A stretch of 64,000 nucleotides of DNA from Planctomonas sp. JC2975 (lineage in GTDB: Bacteria > Actinomycetota > Actinomycetes > Actinomycetales > Microbacteriaceae), in NCBI RefSeq assembly GCF_012985205.1, contig NZ_JABEKS010000004.1, positions 248,001 through 312,000 of the forward strand, read 5' to 3'. The notes under the pieces were generated by a model. It saw nothing but the letters and a program-made list of their open reading frames with translations. It was not told where the DNA came from and did not search any database. Shown here in pieces: positions 7,636-16,268 of the stretch. Position numbers and translations under genes: made by a program. Position 1 is the first letter of the stretch. Each line of letters starts with the position of its first letter.

Positions 7636-8102
7636 CGGGTCACTCCTTCGGCCGTGTGATCGATGGCGCAGCTCGTCATCGTCACGTCGTCGTTGCCGGC
7701 GAGCAGAATGGTCAGCAGCTCGCGCAGGGTCTGCTTTTGCGTGACGTCGAGCTGGTAGGCGAAAGGGCCGTGATGCTCGACGGCCTCTGAGACTGCGGAC
7801 TTCAGCTCGGCGCCGGCATCCGTGAGCTCGAGGACCTTCACTCGACGGTCTCTTCCAGCGGTACGGACAACCAGGCCGCGGGTCTCCAGCTGGTCGGCGA
7901 TGCTGGTCACATAGGACGGGTCGCAGCCCAGTTCGCTCGCGATCTCACGCATCGGGGTCCGTCCGTCGACCAGAAGGACCGTGCGGGCCAGGAGAACGGG
8001 AACATCGAGCTCCGCGATCGCCGCGGCGAAGTCCGCCCGTGCACGCTCAGACAGCTGGACCACCATGCGCGCCAGATCGCGCGCGTCCGACAGATCTGAC
8101 AT
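7632..8102 (-). CDS. MarR-family transcriptional regulator
   Basis: A 156-residue winged-helix protein. The HTH runs through MREIASELGCDPSYVTSIADQLETRGLV, followed by the wing RTAGRDRRVKVLELTDAG, both diagnostic of MarR. The ATG at 8102 is supported by TGGAGG immediately upstream. It heads an operon with the PPOX gene and is divergent from a deazaflavin-dependent nitroreductase. The AT-rich gap (8103-8187) is the likely operator. The coherent set suggests a redox or xenobiotic response. Confidence 0.88.
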   Translation of the reverse strand: MSDLSDARDLARMVVQLSERARADFAAAIAELDVPVLLARTVLLVDGRTPMREIASELGCDPSYVTSIADQLETRGLVVRTAGRDRRVKVLELTDAGAELKSAVSEAVEHHGPFAYQLDVTQKQTLRELLTILLAGNDDVTMTSCAIDHTAEGVTR

Positions 8103-8111
8103 GCCTCCAGA

Positions 8112-8140
8112 TTGTATATGAATTGTCAATAATTTAGTAT
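8112..8140 (+). promoter_or_regulatory. Promoter for the deazaflavin-dependent nitroreductase
   Basis: TTGTAT (8112-8117), a 17-base spacer and TAGTAT (8135-8140) lie in an AT-rich island of otherwise GC-rich sequence, about 48 bases before the ATG at 8188. The same DNA lies just upstream of the divergent MarR gene, so binding there could control both. Confidence 0.6.
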
Positions 8141-8187
8141 TCAGGTAATCAGATTCTGAGTCCATGCGAACGAAGACCGGAGCAACC

Positions 8188-8649
8188 ATGAGTTTCACGA
8201 CGCCGAACGGGACGCACGGGATCACCATGAAGCCGAACCGCATCATGAAATGGTTCATGGCCCGCCAAGCCAAAGGAATCCGACGTGGGAAGACGACGAT
8301 GATGGGCTTCACCGCCCTCGTCCTCATCACCGCCGGACGAAAGAGCGGGAACATCTATGAGACTCCCGTCGCGTACTGGTCCGAACCAGACGGAACGTGG
8401 TTGATCTGCGCCTCCGCCGCGGGCGCAACGAAGCACCCCTCGTGGTACAGGAACCTCGCCGCCGCACCCGACGAGGCGCGCGTCGTGATCGCCGGCGAGG
8501 AGATCCCCGTCTCGGCCGAGGAGCTCCACGGTGCTGAACGCGAAGCAGGATGGGAGCAGATCATCCACGAGGCCCCGCGCTTCGCCGACTACACCAAGAA
8601 GACCGACCGCGAACTTCCTGTCATCCGTCTCACACGACGCCTCAGCTGA
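8188..8649 (+). CDS. Deazaflavin (F420)-dependent nitroreductase family protein
   Basis: A 153-residue protein of the Ddn/DUF385 family. It shows the family core FTALVLITAGRKSGNIYETPVAYW, then GTWLICASAAGATKHPSWYRNLAA, which forms the F420-phosphate pocket in Ddn-type proteins, and the C-terminal YTKKTDRELPVIRL. GGAG six bases before the ATG at 8188 fixes the start; an ATG 24 bases upstream has no ribosome site. It reduces an unknown acceptor with F420H2 and is probably under the divergent MarR regulator. Confidence 0.88.
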   Translation: MSFTTPNGTHGITMKPNRIMKWFMARQAKGIRRGKTTMMGFTALVLITAGRKSGNIYETPVAYWSEPDGTWLICASAAGATKHPSWYRNLAAAPDEARVVIAGEEIPVSAEELHGAEREAGWEQIIHEAPRFADYTKKTDRELPVIRLTRRLS

Positions 8650-8717
8650 GGCAACCCCTGCTCCGCACGACGACGACGCCCATCAGCGCCCCGAGGGGGC
8701 TGCTCGACAGGGATCCC

Positions 8718-9089
8718 CTACGCGGTCTGCGCCGGGGAGTCCTGACTGAACGTGTTCCACCAGCGGCCATCGCGCTGCACCCAGAGCGAACTGATGAACA
8801 TGCGCTCCCCCGCGCGGTTGTTCGGCCGCCGATAGTCGGCGCGGTAGGAGAGCATCACCGTGTCGGCGGAGACGGCGATCAGCTTGGCATCCGCAATGGC
8901 GTAGGACGCGATGCTCGGCCCTTCGGCGATTTGGGCGACGTGATCGGCTCGCGTTGCGAATCCAGTCGGGTCGACCCCGAGGAAGTCGTCGGAAAGCAGG
9001 TTGCGATCCGCAGTCGCGTCCCCGTTGACCAGCGCATCCCAGACCTTCGACTCGAGGTCCACGAAGAACTGCGTGCTGCGTTCCTGCAT
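8718..9089 (-). CDS. SnoaL/DUF4440-like NTF2-fold protein
   Basis: A 123-residue cone-fold protein: N-terminal helix ESKVWDALVNGDATADRNLLSDDFLGVDPTG, then strands VMLSYRADYRR and RMFISSLWVQRDGRWWNTFSQDSP, the usual DUF4440/SnoaL layout. Members act as small binding domains or isomerases, and none can be assigned here. It stands alone. The ATG at 9089 begins the natural first helix. Confidence 0.75.
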   Translation of the reverse strand: MQERSTQFFVDLESKVWDALVNGDATADRNLLSDDFLGVDPTGFATRADHVAQIAEGPSIASYAIADAKLIAVSADTVMLSYRADYRRPNNRAGERMFISSLWVQRDGRWWNTFSQDSPAQTA

Positions 9090-9150
9090 CTGCCCACTAT
9101 TCCACTGGCCACCCGTCGAAACACGTCGCGTATGCCCGCGAACGGATCGG

Positions 9151-9921
9151 TCAGTGGAGGGGAAAGTCGAGGGCGGATGCGAGTCCGCGAAGGTGGTGGG
9201 CGTCGATGAAGCCGTCGAGGTGCTCGACGAGTGCTCGCACCGCGGATGCGATCGAGCTGGGCTCGAGATCGACGGGTACGGTCATTGCCAGCGTGGACGG
9301 GATCGGTCGCTGTGCGTTTTCGAGGCTCACCGCGCCGAACTGCGGGAAGACCACGCCTTGGTCTGCTGCCAGGAGCCGGAAGTACAGATCCCTCCCCTCG
9401 TCGAGGCTGCGTAACGCCCGCCACCGGTTGCCTCTCGCCGAGTGCTTCATCGCATCGGCGGCAGCCAGACAGGCAGCGAAGGTCCACCGTCGCTTCTGGG
9501 CATCGTCCGGATCCCAGCGTGCGCGATCGATCGGCGCCTGCAATCGACGGTTCTTGTCCACGAGGGCGACAGCCTCGGGCGGAAGCCCTGCGCGTGCGGT
9601 CGACGGCATGACGACGAGAGAGAGTTGGCGCCCGTCACGGTAGACCGTGACCAGGTGAGTGGACTCGGATCCGAAGGGTTCACGGTACCCGGCGACCTTC
9701 TGACCGAACTCACCGATCGCTGCCTCGACATCGTCGAGACGGTTCGGCTCGCTCACGCCGATACCCGCATCCACGTCGGAACCCTCATCGCCGCCGCCAC
9801 GGCCAAGAGAACCGGACAACTCCAACCATGACACCCATGGTGTTGAGCCGGCCCACCGAGTCAACGTGCGAACCAGCTCGATCGGCCCGTGCCGGCCCGT
9901 CTCATCCAGTGTCTGCGCCAC
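9151..9921 (-). CDS. Nucleotidyltransferase-fold protein
   Basis: About 256 residues. GSLGRGGGDEGSDVDAGIGV near residue 40 is the nucleotidyltransferase signature (GS-x-GRG...SDxD) with two metal-binding aspartates. The rest (AACLAAADAMKHSARGNRWRALRSLDEGRDLYFRLL) is helical, as in streptomycin-adenylyltransferase-like and kanamycin-type enzymes. Whether it modifies an antibiotic or an RNA/protein target is not visible. The GTG at 9921 gives a clean N-terminus; a longer form from 10017 is possible. Confidence 0.7.
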   Translation of the reverse strand: MAQTLDETGRHGPIELVRTLTRWAGSTPWVSWLELSGSLGRGGGDEGSDVDAGIGVSEPNRLDDVEAAIGEFGQKVAGYREPFGSESTHLVTVYRDGRQLSLVVMPSTARAGLPPEAVALVDKNRRLQAPIDRARWDPDDAQKRRWTFAACLAAADAMKHSARGNRWRALRSLDEGRDLYFRLLAADQGVVFPQFGAVSLENAQRPIPSTLAMTVPVDLEPSSIASAVRALVEHLDGFIDAHHLRGLASALDFPLH

Positions 9922-10120
9922 GACAGCATTCTGACCCGCGTCGCAACACGGCGGCCCGCCCCTGACCGGCCGCTGGCCGATCGGGTTGCGTCCGTCGATG
10001 TGACACGGGCCGTGCATGACCACAGGGGTCGCACTTACGTGTCGCGGTTCACGGCACCGGGTGGTAGACCGAGCCTCGAACCTGAAGTCACGAGGCGGAG
10101 GGCGACCGGGGGTGACGGCG

Positions 10121-10678
10121 ATGCCCAGCGAGGAAATGCAGAAGGTACTCGACACCCTGTTCGCGCGGCGCGCGGTGCGGGCCGGTGGGCCCGCACCGGC
10201 CTCCGTTGAGGAGGAGCGCGCAGGATTCGTTCCTGCGGACGTCCTGCATCCGATCCCCGCAGATGTCACGGTCACGGACGTCACGGTCGGGAGCGCTTCA
10301 GCTCATTGGCTGATTCCTCCCGGTGCCGACCCCGACCGAGTACTCCTGTTCCTGCATGGTGGCGGCTTTCAGTTCGGGTCTGTGCGAAGCGACGGCGAGC
10401 TCGCGTCGCGAATAGGTCGAGCCGCCGGCATGACGGTGCTCTTCCTCGAGTACCGGCTTGCGCCCGAGCATCCGTACCAGGCGGCGATCGACGATGTGAT
10501 CGCGGCGTGGCGGTGGCTTCGCACGGAGCGCGGGCTCGATCCCGCGTCGATGGCGGTCGCCGGCGACTCGGCAGGCGGAGGGCTCGCACGTCTACCCGTT
10601 GACCCTCCACCTGAAGCCGCCGAGGCCACCGAACACGCGGGGGCCTTCCTCCGGCGGCACATCACCGGCGGCGCATGA
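10121..10678 (+). pseudogene. HSL-family alpha/beta hydrolase with internal in-frame deletion
   Basis: The N-terminal half is normal for a hormone-sensitive-lipase-type esterase: oxyanion motif HGGGF, then the nucleophile elbow GDSAGGGL. Just after the elbow the protein jumps to PPEAAEATEHAGAFLRRHI, which reads as the last helix of such enzymes. About 90-100 residues carrying the catalytic Asp and His are absent, so the 185-residue product should be inactive. The frame stays open across the junction near 10590-10605. The ATG at 10121 is the best start. Confidence 0.7.
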
Positions 10679-10731
10679 CCGTCGACACTCATCCCAGCAA
10701 CTACGACAACCAGCAATCACCGGAGGTACAC

Positions 10732-11196
10732 ATGTCCGAGCTCCCACCGCCTCCCGAGGAGATCGTGCTCGCCCACTTCATCGTCTCGAACGATGTCGAG
10801 CGCTCTCGACGCTTCTACACCGAGGTGCTCGGTGGCCGAGTGGCATACTCCGGTCCAGGGGGACTCACTTACGTGGCGCTGGCGAATAGCTGGATCATCA
10901 TCAACGTCGGCGGGGGCCCCACCGATGACAAGCCGGCCGTCACCCTGGCGGCACCGAGCGACCCCGACCTGGTCAGCAGCTTCCTCAATATCCGCGTCAA
11001 GGACATCGCGGCCGTGTACGCCGCATGGAGCGCCCGCGGCGCAGAATTCCTGACCCCACCGAAACAACACGAATACGAGATCCGCTGCTACATCCGCGAT
11101 CCCGACGGTCACCTGATCGAGGTGGGGCAGACCACCGACACCAACGGAGACTGGGCACCGGTTCAGTGGCCATCGGATGTCCTCCCCGACCGGTAG
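10732..11196 (+). CDS. VOC-superfamily protein (glyoxalase/bleomycin-resistance fold)
   Basis: A 154-residue two-module VOC protein. Module one is LAHFIVSNDVERSRRFYTEVLGGRVAYSG, module two LNIRVKDIAAVYAAWSARGAEFLTPP with CYIRDPDGHLIEVGQ, where the C-terminal Glu is a typical metal ligand. GGAGGT five bases before the ATG fixes the start. Substrate and metal are unknown. It follows the damaged hydrolase by 53 bases on the same strand. Confidence 0.88.
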   Translation: MSELPPPPEEIVLAHFIVSNDVERSRRFYTEVLGGRVAYSGPGGLTYVALANSWIIINVGGGPTDDKPAVTLAAPSDPDLVSSFLNIRVKDIAAVYAAWSARGAEFLTPPKQHEYEIRCYIRDPDGHLIEVGQTTDTNGDWAPVQWPSDVLPDR

Positions 11197-11334
11197 CCAC
11201 CTCGTCGCGTCAGGGATCGCGGGCGGGTGTCCGCAACAGATGGCTGCCTGCAGCGTTCGCGGTGGGTCGTCCATAGCCCGGGGTTCGGGCACGATCATGA
11301 CGCCTCATCTATGTCCAGATCGCCCGCCCGTGCG

Positions 11335-11357
11335 ATATGTTCAATGATTCAACATAT
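11335..11357. promoter_or_regulatory. Dyad ATATGTT-N9-AACATAT upstream of an MFS exporter
   Basis: A 7-bp perfect inverted repeat with an AT-rich nine-base centre, about 43 bases before the GTG start of the MFS gene. It stands out in GC-rich surroundings and resembles MarR/TetR-type operators. No regulator gene is adjacent, so the binding protein is unknown. Confidence 0.5.
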
Positions 11358-11399
11358 GGTTCGCGACGCGATGAGGCTCGTAGAGGCGAGGAGGGCAGC

Positions 11400-12710
11400 G
11401 TGCAGGATTCGGAGGCAGGGGTGCATCAGGGCCCCGCCAACCCTCGTCGCTTCGCCGCGCTGCGCAACAAGGATTCGCGGCCGTATCTCTTCACCTCCGG
11501 GCTATCGATGATGGCCGACAACACCGAGCATGTGATCACGTATTGGGTGTTGTGGCAGACATTCCACTCACCGTTGCTCGTCGGGTTCCAGGTGATCAGT
11601 CACTGGTTGCCGTTCCTTCTGCTGTCTGTGTGGACGGGCACTCTCGCCGAGAAGTACGACTGTCGCAAGCTGATCCAGGCGGCGCAGCTCCTGTTCATGT
11701 TCGTTTCGGCTATGTGGGGCGTGCTGTTCCTCACGCACAGCCTGACGGTGTGGGAGGCGTGCATTCTTCTGGTGCTGCACGGAACCGCCGGGTCGCTGTG
11801 GTCACCGGCCGAACAGTTGATGCTGCACGACTACGCCGGGCGGGCCGAGCTGCCGAGCGCCGTGCGACTGAACGCAACGTTCCAGAGCCTGGGTATCCTC
11901 CTCGGCCCCGTCGTGGGGTCCGCTCTGCTGCTCTGGCTCGGGCCGACGGCCGGAATCTTCGTGAACGTGCTGATCTACCTGCCCATGACGATCCTGATGT
12001 GGCGAACTCCGTTCACCGGGCACACGCGGGACTCGGGGACCGTCGACGAGCGGCGCAGAGTCGGCTTCCGCGACACGATCAGGGTGTTGCGCAGCCTCCG
12101 CAGGAACCACACGATCATGGCCATGATCATCCTCTCGGGCCTCACCGCGATCACGATCGGGAACGCCCTGCAGGTGTCCATGCCCGTCTTCGCAGAGCGT
12201 CTGGGCGCAGGCGGTGAAGGCGGTCTGGCATACGGGATGCTGCTGTTCGCGATGGGGTTCGGCGGCGTGGCCGGCGGGATCCTGCTCGAGGCGACCGGCG
12301 TGTTGCGACCGACCGTGCGCGCCGCCGTGCTCTCGACCGTCGTCTTCGGCGCCGCCACCCTGGTCTTCGCGATCAGTGGCAGCTATGCGGTTGCTCTGGC
12401 GGCCCTCGTCCTTGCCGGTTGTGGAGAGATCGCCTCGCTATCGATCACGCAGAGCGTCGTGCAGCTGGAGGCAGCCCCCGGAGAGCGCGGGCGCACGCTC
12501 GGCGTCTACGGAATGTTCTCGAACGGCTTGCGCACCGGCGGCGGCGTCACCCTCGGCGTGCTCGGCGCGCTCGTCGGCGTCATCCCGACCATCGCGATCT
12601 TCGCGGCGTTGCTCGCCGCAGGCGCACTCTGCGCTTGGTGGTACGCCACCGCCTCACGAGCCGCATCCGACCCAGCCGAACCGCGAACCGAACCCGACTT
12701 GAATGCGTGA
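11400..12710 (+). CDS. MFS transporter (EntS/MFS_3-like exporter)
   Basis: A 436-residue integral membrane protein with about twelve hydrophobic segments in two six-helix halves. The loop WTGTLAEKYDCRKLIQ between helices 2 and 3 is the MFS motif A region, and the inter-domain loop is the charged DSGTVDERRRVGFRDTIRVL. It resembles the EntS-like family exporting siderophores or drugs; the substrate is unknown. The GTG at 11400 is preceded by GAGGAGGG, which decides the start over an ATG at 11337. Confidence 0.88.
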   Translation: MQDSEAGVHQGPANPRRFAALRNKDSRPYLFTSGLSMMADNTEHVITYWVLWQTFHSPLLVGFQVISHWLPFLLLSVWTGTLAEKYDCRKLIQAAQLLFMFVSAMWGVLFLTHSLTVWEACILLVLHGTAGSLWSPAEQLMLHDYAGRAELPSAVRLNATFQSLGILLGPVVGSALLLWLGPTAGIFVNVLIYLPMTILMWRTPFTGHTRDSGTVDERRRVGFRDTIRVLRSLRRNHTIMAMIILSGLTAITIGNALQVSMPVFAERLGAGGEGGLAYGMLLFAMGFGGVAGGILLEATGVLRPTVRAAVLSTVVFGAATLVFAISGSYAVALAALVLAGCGEIASLSITQSVVQLEAAPGERGRTLGVYGMFSNGLRTGGGVTLGVLGALVGVIPTIAIFAALLAAGALCAWWYATASRAASDPAEPRTEPDLNA

Positions 12711-12755
12711 GCCGACGGGTCGCACGGGAGTCGAGGGCGCCGTCGCGGAAGGCGC

Positions 12756-13415
12756 TCAGGCCATGACTCCTTGGAGTGCTGCCCACTGCAGCAACATGAT
12801 CGTCTTGCCGTCGACGATCGTCCCGTCGCTGATCATCTGAAGCGCTTCGCGGAACGACAGCTCAATGATCTCGATGTCCTCGCCCTCGTCCGCGACCCCT
12901 CCCCCAGCGGTGACTCGATCGGCTGGGGTATATGCAGCGGCGTAGAAGTGCACGCGTTCAGTGACGGAGCCGGGGCTCATGTATGCGTCGAACACGTGGG
13001 TCAGATCGCGCACCTGAACACCGAGTTCTTCACGAGTTTCCCGGCGAATCGCCGTCTCCGGGTCGTCCTCGTCGAGCAGGCCTGCGGCGGTCTCGATCAG
13101 CATGCCGTCCGGGTGGTCGTTCACATAGACGGGGAAGCGGAACTGCCTCGTCAGTAGGACCGTGCCACGTGTCGGATCGTAGAGCAGGATCGTCGCACCA
13201 TTGCCTCGATCGTATGTTTCGCGCTGTTGAGTCGACCACAGGCCGTTGCGCCCGCGGATGTCGAAGGTCGTGCGCCGCAGTACGTGCCAGCCGTCCGATG
13301 TGATCTCGACATCGCGAATCAGGACGTCCGAGTTCCGGTCGAGGTTGCGGCCGACCTGGTCCAGGCCGGTGCGGCCGCGACTGTCAGGCAGATCGGCGCC
13401 AGGTGAGTTGCGCAC
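12756..13415 (-). CDS. nudK: NUDIX hydrolase, NudK/ADP-sugar pyrophosphatase type
   Basis: About 219 residues hydrolysing a nucleoside-diphosphate sugar or similar. The Nudix box reads GLLDEDDPETAIRRETREELGV, and the N-terminal ATILLYDPTRGTVLLTRQFRFPVYVN with YMSPGSVTERVHFYAAAY follows the NudK/ADP-ribose-pyrophosphatase pattern. The GTG at 13415 has TACCGT six bases upstream (leaderless pattern); 13433 would add six residues. It converges with the MFS gene over 45 bases. Confidence 0.85.
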   Translation of the reverse strand: MRNSPGADLPDSRGRTGLDQVGRNLDRNSDVLIRDVEITSDGWHVLRRTTFDIRGRNGLWSTQQRETYDRGNGATILLYDPTRGTVLLTRQFRFPVYVNDHPDGMLIETAAGLLDEDDPETAIRRETREELGVQVRDLTHVFDAYMSPGSVTERVHFYAAAYTPADRVTAGGGVADEGEDIEIIELSFREALQMISDGTIVDGKTIMLLQWAALQGVMA

Positions 13416-13491
13416 GTTTCGACGGTAGCGCACGCGGCAAAACTCGATTCAACGGAGCAATCGAAGACGTGGACACGAGTCTCCACTGAGG

Positions 13492-13517
13492 CTCCCGACC
13501 CCGACTCCCGACCCCGA
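13492..13517. repeat. Tandem duplication of a 13-bp unit
   Basis: CTCCCGACCCCGA occurs twice head to tail in the intergenic region before the WYL-type regulator. It is a short local duplication with no clear role. Confidence 0.7.
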
Positions 13518-13583
13518 CCCGTGCAAGAACCCCGCTGCTAAGCGACCAGCGGGTCGGGCGGTCACGCCGTTTAGAGTTTTGCG

Positions 13584-14279
13584 GTGACCCGCACGGATCG
13601 GCTTTACGCGCTCGTTGAGGAGCTCCGTGCCGCGGCGCCGGGTCGGCGCAGCGCGAGCTGGCTGGCGAACCGGTTCGAGGTGAGCGTTCGGACGATCGAG
13701 CGCGACATCGGTTCGCTCCAGGCCTCGGGCGTGCCGATCTGGGCGGATGCCGGGCGCACCGGCGGCTACACGATCGATGCCCACCACAGCCTGCCGCCGC
13801 TCGGCCTGTCCGTCGATGAAGCGTTCGCGATCATGGTGGGGCTCGGGCAGCTGGCATCGAGCCCGTTCCAGGGTGCCGCCCGCAGCGCGTCGCAGAAGAT
13901 CCGCGCCGTCATGAGCGATGAGGACGTGCGTCGCGTCGTGGCCCTGACGGACCGCGTCCAGCTGTTGGAAGACGACGACCGCGCCGGCGCACCTCGACTA
14001 CTTGCGGACGCGTTGCGGAGCAGAACTGTGCTGCGCATCCGCTATCGCGATGCGGGCGGAACCGAGACGACTCGTGACATCGAGGCCCTGGGCTACGTCG
14101 GGAAGGGACAGGATTGGTATCTCGTCGCCTGGTGCCGTCTGCGCGGCGGCGTGCGCGCCTTCCGCGGTGACCGTGTCATGGCAGCCGAAGCCACCGGCGA
14201 ACGACCTCCGGCACGTGCGATCCGCGTGGAAGACCTGGGGATCCAGTACGGACGCCTGCGCCCGCTCGGCCCGGAATGA
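13584..14279 (+). CDS. YafY-type HTH-11/WYL domain transcriptional regulator
   Basis: A 231-residue ligand-responsive regulator. The N-terminal HTH (RSASWLANRFEVSVRTIERDIGSLQASGVPIWADAGRTGGY) is classic HTH_11. The C-terminal WYL domain includes TVLRIRYRDAGGTETTRDIEALGYVGKGQDWYLVAWCRLRGGVRAFRGDRV, with WYLVAW as the name-giving motif. GTG starts six bases after TAGAGT, consistent with leaderless mRNA. The next gene is a VOC protein 90 bases downstream, a likely target. Confidence 0.9.
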   Translation: MTRTDRLYALVEELRAAAPGRRSASWLANRFEVSVRTIERDIGSLQASGVPIWADAGRTGGYTIDAHHSLPPLGLSVDEAFAIMVGLGQLASSPFQGAARSASQKIRAVMSDEDVRRVVALTDRVQLLEDDDRAGAPRLLADALRSRTVLRIRYRDAGGTETTRDIEALGYVGKGQDWYLVAWCRLRGGVRAFRGDRVMAAEATGERPPARAIRVEDLGIQYGRLRPLGPE

Positions 14280-14368
14280 CCCCGACGGCAATATCCGCAA
14301 ACACCGACACGACGGTGTCGCCGGCGACGTCCAGCCTTGAAGCCGTATCCGCTTCACGAAAGGCACTC

Positions 14369-14782
14369 ATGGAACTCGCATCCATCCGCATCATCACCCA
14401 TGACGTGGAGAGGCTCACCGCCTTCTACGAACATGTCACCCAGCGCACCGCGACCAGACCAGCGCCGGTGTTCGCCGAGATCCGTACCGATCGGGCCACC
14501 CTCGCCATCGGCGACGTCACGACCGTCGGCATGCTGGGAGCCGCCGCACCCGCTCCCGGCCACCCCTCCGGCATCATCATCGAGTTCCTCGTGGATGATG
14601 TCGACGACGAATTCGCCCGACTGCGCCCGAATCCCGACGACGTCGCCCTCCCGCCGACGACCATGCCGTGGGGCAACCGCTCCGCAGTCTTCCGCGACCC
14701 CGACGGCAACACAGTCAATCTCTTCACGCGACCCGTCGTAGCCTCTCCCGAACCGATCGTGTCGCATCCATCGCAGGGTTGA
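14369..14782 (+). CDS. VOC-superfamily protein
   Basis: A 137-residue glyoxalase-fold protein: ELASIRIITHDVERLTAFYEHVTQ (module one), GIIIEFLVDDVDDEFARLRPN (module two) and AVFRDPDGNTVNLFTRP with the usual DPDG turn. An AAGG sequence precedes the ATG. It lies downstream of the WYL regulator on the same strand and is probably its target, a common pairing in actinomycetes. The substrate is unknown. Confidence 0.85.
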   Translation: MELASIRIITHDVERLTAFYEHVTQRTATRPAPVFAEIRTDRATLAIGDVTTVGMLGAAAPAPGHPSGIIIEFLVDDVDDEFARLRPNPDDVALPPTTMPWGNRSAVFRDPDGNTVNLFTRPVVASPEPIVSHPSQG

Positions 14783-14885
14783 GGACGTTTCGGAATGCGA
14801 TCGGGCGCTGCATGCCAGGGGGCTGGCGGGGGGATGATCGTGGTATGGCCGTCGTCAGCATTGTGGTGTGGCATGTGGTGATGGG

Positions 14886-15566
14886 ATGACCGACGTCGCA
14901 GAGGTGAGGCTGCGGGCACGCTCCGGCATCTGGGTGGCGGTGGTGGTGTGGGCCCTGGCCGTGTTCAGCGTCGGGTCGCTTCTCGTGCAGGAGGAATGGG
15001 TCGCCTTCCTTCGGGCACTCCCCATCGGGCTGTTCCTGGCCCTCGCGGCGTGGATGCTGTTCGTGCGGCCGGAGATCATCGTGCGGCCCGACGGGGTGGT
15101 GCTGGTCAACACCGTGCGCGATATCCGCATCCCGTGGAACTCGGTCACCGACGTTCGGGCCGGGTACACGCTCGTGGTCGAGACTCGGACCGGACGCTTC
15201 CGGGCGGCGGCCGGTATCGGCGGACGTACGGCGAACGTGCCCAACTTCCAGACGAATGCCCGCGGCCTGGGCGTGAGATCCCTCGGAGCCGACCAACTCG
15301 ACGGCCGCGAACAGCAGGCCGAGAACGAAAAGTTGGCCGACGAGCTGGATGCCGATGAGGAGAGCCGGGCGCTTCCGAGGATCATCGACGCCGAACTGCT
15401 GGCGGAAGCGCCGGCCACCACCGTCGACGCCATCCGCAGCGGATGGCGACGGGCAACCTGGCAGGGTTCGGCGGCGGCCGACGACGTCACCATCCGCTGG
15501 CGGACGGGGTGGATCGCGATCCTCGTGCTGCTGGCGATCGCGTCGGTGGTGGCACTGGTCGCCTGA
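14886..15566 (+). CDS. PH-domain membrane protein
   Basis: A 226-residue membrane protein with two N-terminal hydrophobic helices (about 13-33, 41-58). A bacterial PH-like domain follows (EIIVRPDGVVLVNTVRDIRIPWNSVTDVRAGYTLVVETRTGRF). Then come a charged coiled-coil-like region with QQAENEKLADELDADEES and a C-terminal transmembrane helix ending VALVA. Actinomycete homologues are abundant and unassigned. The ATG at 14886 is the first consistent start. Confidence 0.8.
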   Translation: MTDVAEVRLRARSGIWVAVVVWALAVFSVGSLLVQEEWVAFLRALPIGLFLALAAWMLFVRPEIIVRPDGVVLVNTVRDIRIPWNSVTDVRAGYTLVVETRTGRFRAAAGIGGRTANVPNFQTNARGLGVRSLGADQLDGREQQAENEKLADELDADEESRALPRIIDAELLAEAPATTVDAIRSGWRRATWQGSAAADDVTIRWRTGWIAILVLLAIASVVALVA

Positions 15567-15604
15567 ACCTGATCGCGTTCGTGCCTACTCGCACGTCCGG
15601 CGCA

Positions 15605-15946
15605 TCAGATCAGACGCCTCACCTGCTGGGGCCAGCCGCACGCGACGGCGATCTTTCCCGCCCACATCTTCGCGGCGTCATCGTCGGCGACATCGATGAT
15701 CGTCAGCCCGCCGATGTGCTGCTCGGTCGCCGCGATGAGTCCTCGATCGATCTCGAGTGCGCCGCCGGTCGCGTCGGCGCCGAAGGCATTGTCGACGTTC
15801 TCGTCAACGCCGCCGGCGCACACATAGACGCCGGCGTCCTTCGCCTCCTCGACGACGGCGTTCGCGAGCGAGCCCCGGCTCGCGAACCACTCATAGCTGT
15901 GATCGCCGACCCACTGCTGGTTGAAGTAGATGATGTAGTGAGGCAT
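15605..15946 (-). CDS. YciI/DGPF-family protein
   Basis: A 113-residue ferredoxin-like-fold protein of the YCII-related family: HYIIYFNQQWVGDHSYEWFASRGSLANAVVEEAKDAGVYVCAGGV, then EIDRGLIAATEQHIGGLTIIDVADDDAAKMWAGKIAVACGWPQQVRRL. In actinomycetes such genes often accompany ECF sigma factors, but none is adjacent here. GGGGGA precedes the ATG. Function unknown. Confidence 0.85.
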   Translation of the reverse strand: MPHYIIYFNQQWVGDHSYEWFASRGSLANAVVEEAKDAGVYVCAGGVDENVDNAFGADATGGALEIDRGLIAATEQHIGGLTIIDVADDDAAKMWAGKIAVACGWPQQVRRLI

Positions 15947-16091
15947 GCCCGTCCCCCATCGAGATGTCGTGGCCGCGGGAAGGTGAAACGCAGACAGTCC
16001 AAGGATTCACAGTCCCAGCCGTGCACGTCAACACCGGCTCATCCGTCCGACAACCGATCCTTTTGCGCCTCTCGGGTCCGCGGCGCTGTTG

Positions 16092-16187
16092 CTAGCAGCC
16101 GTTTCCGACGCAGAAGTTTCCGATTCGAGTAGTCCCGTCGGATGTGTACACCGGGATGTTTATGGCCTGGTTGTGGGGACCGCCCAT
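16092..16187 (-). CDS. Possible 31-residue peptide or remnant after the hydrolase stop
   Basis: MGGPHNQAINIPVYTSDG followed by TTRIGNFCVGNGC and TAG. The same frame is open, with protein-like codon use, all the way back to the stop codon of the hydrolase at 16269-16271. It could be a remnant of an older gene, a small secreted-type peptide, or chance. No Shine-Dalgarno sequence is evident. Confidence 0.25.
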   Translation of the reverse strand: MGGPHNQAINIPVYTSDGTTRIGNFCVGNGC

Positions 16188-16268
16188 GAACCGATCGGTT
16201 TGCGACTGTTTGGCCGTCGCGAGCGTCGTGGTGGCGCTGATATCGGGGGTAGCCGCTCTGGTCGGTGA

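Noticed and set aside
13492-13517. Tandem 13-bp repeat as a regulatory iteron
   Set aside because: Only two copies, and low-complexity C-rich sequence. It is kept as a plain repeat.
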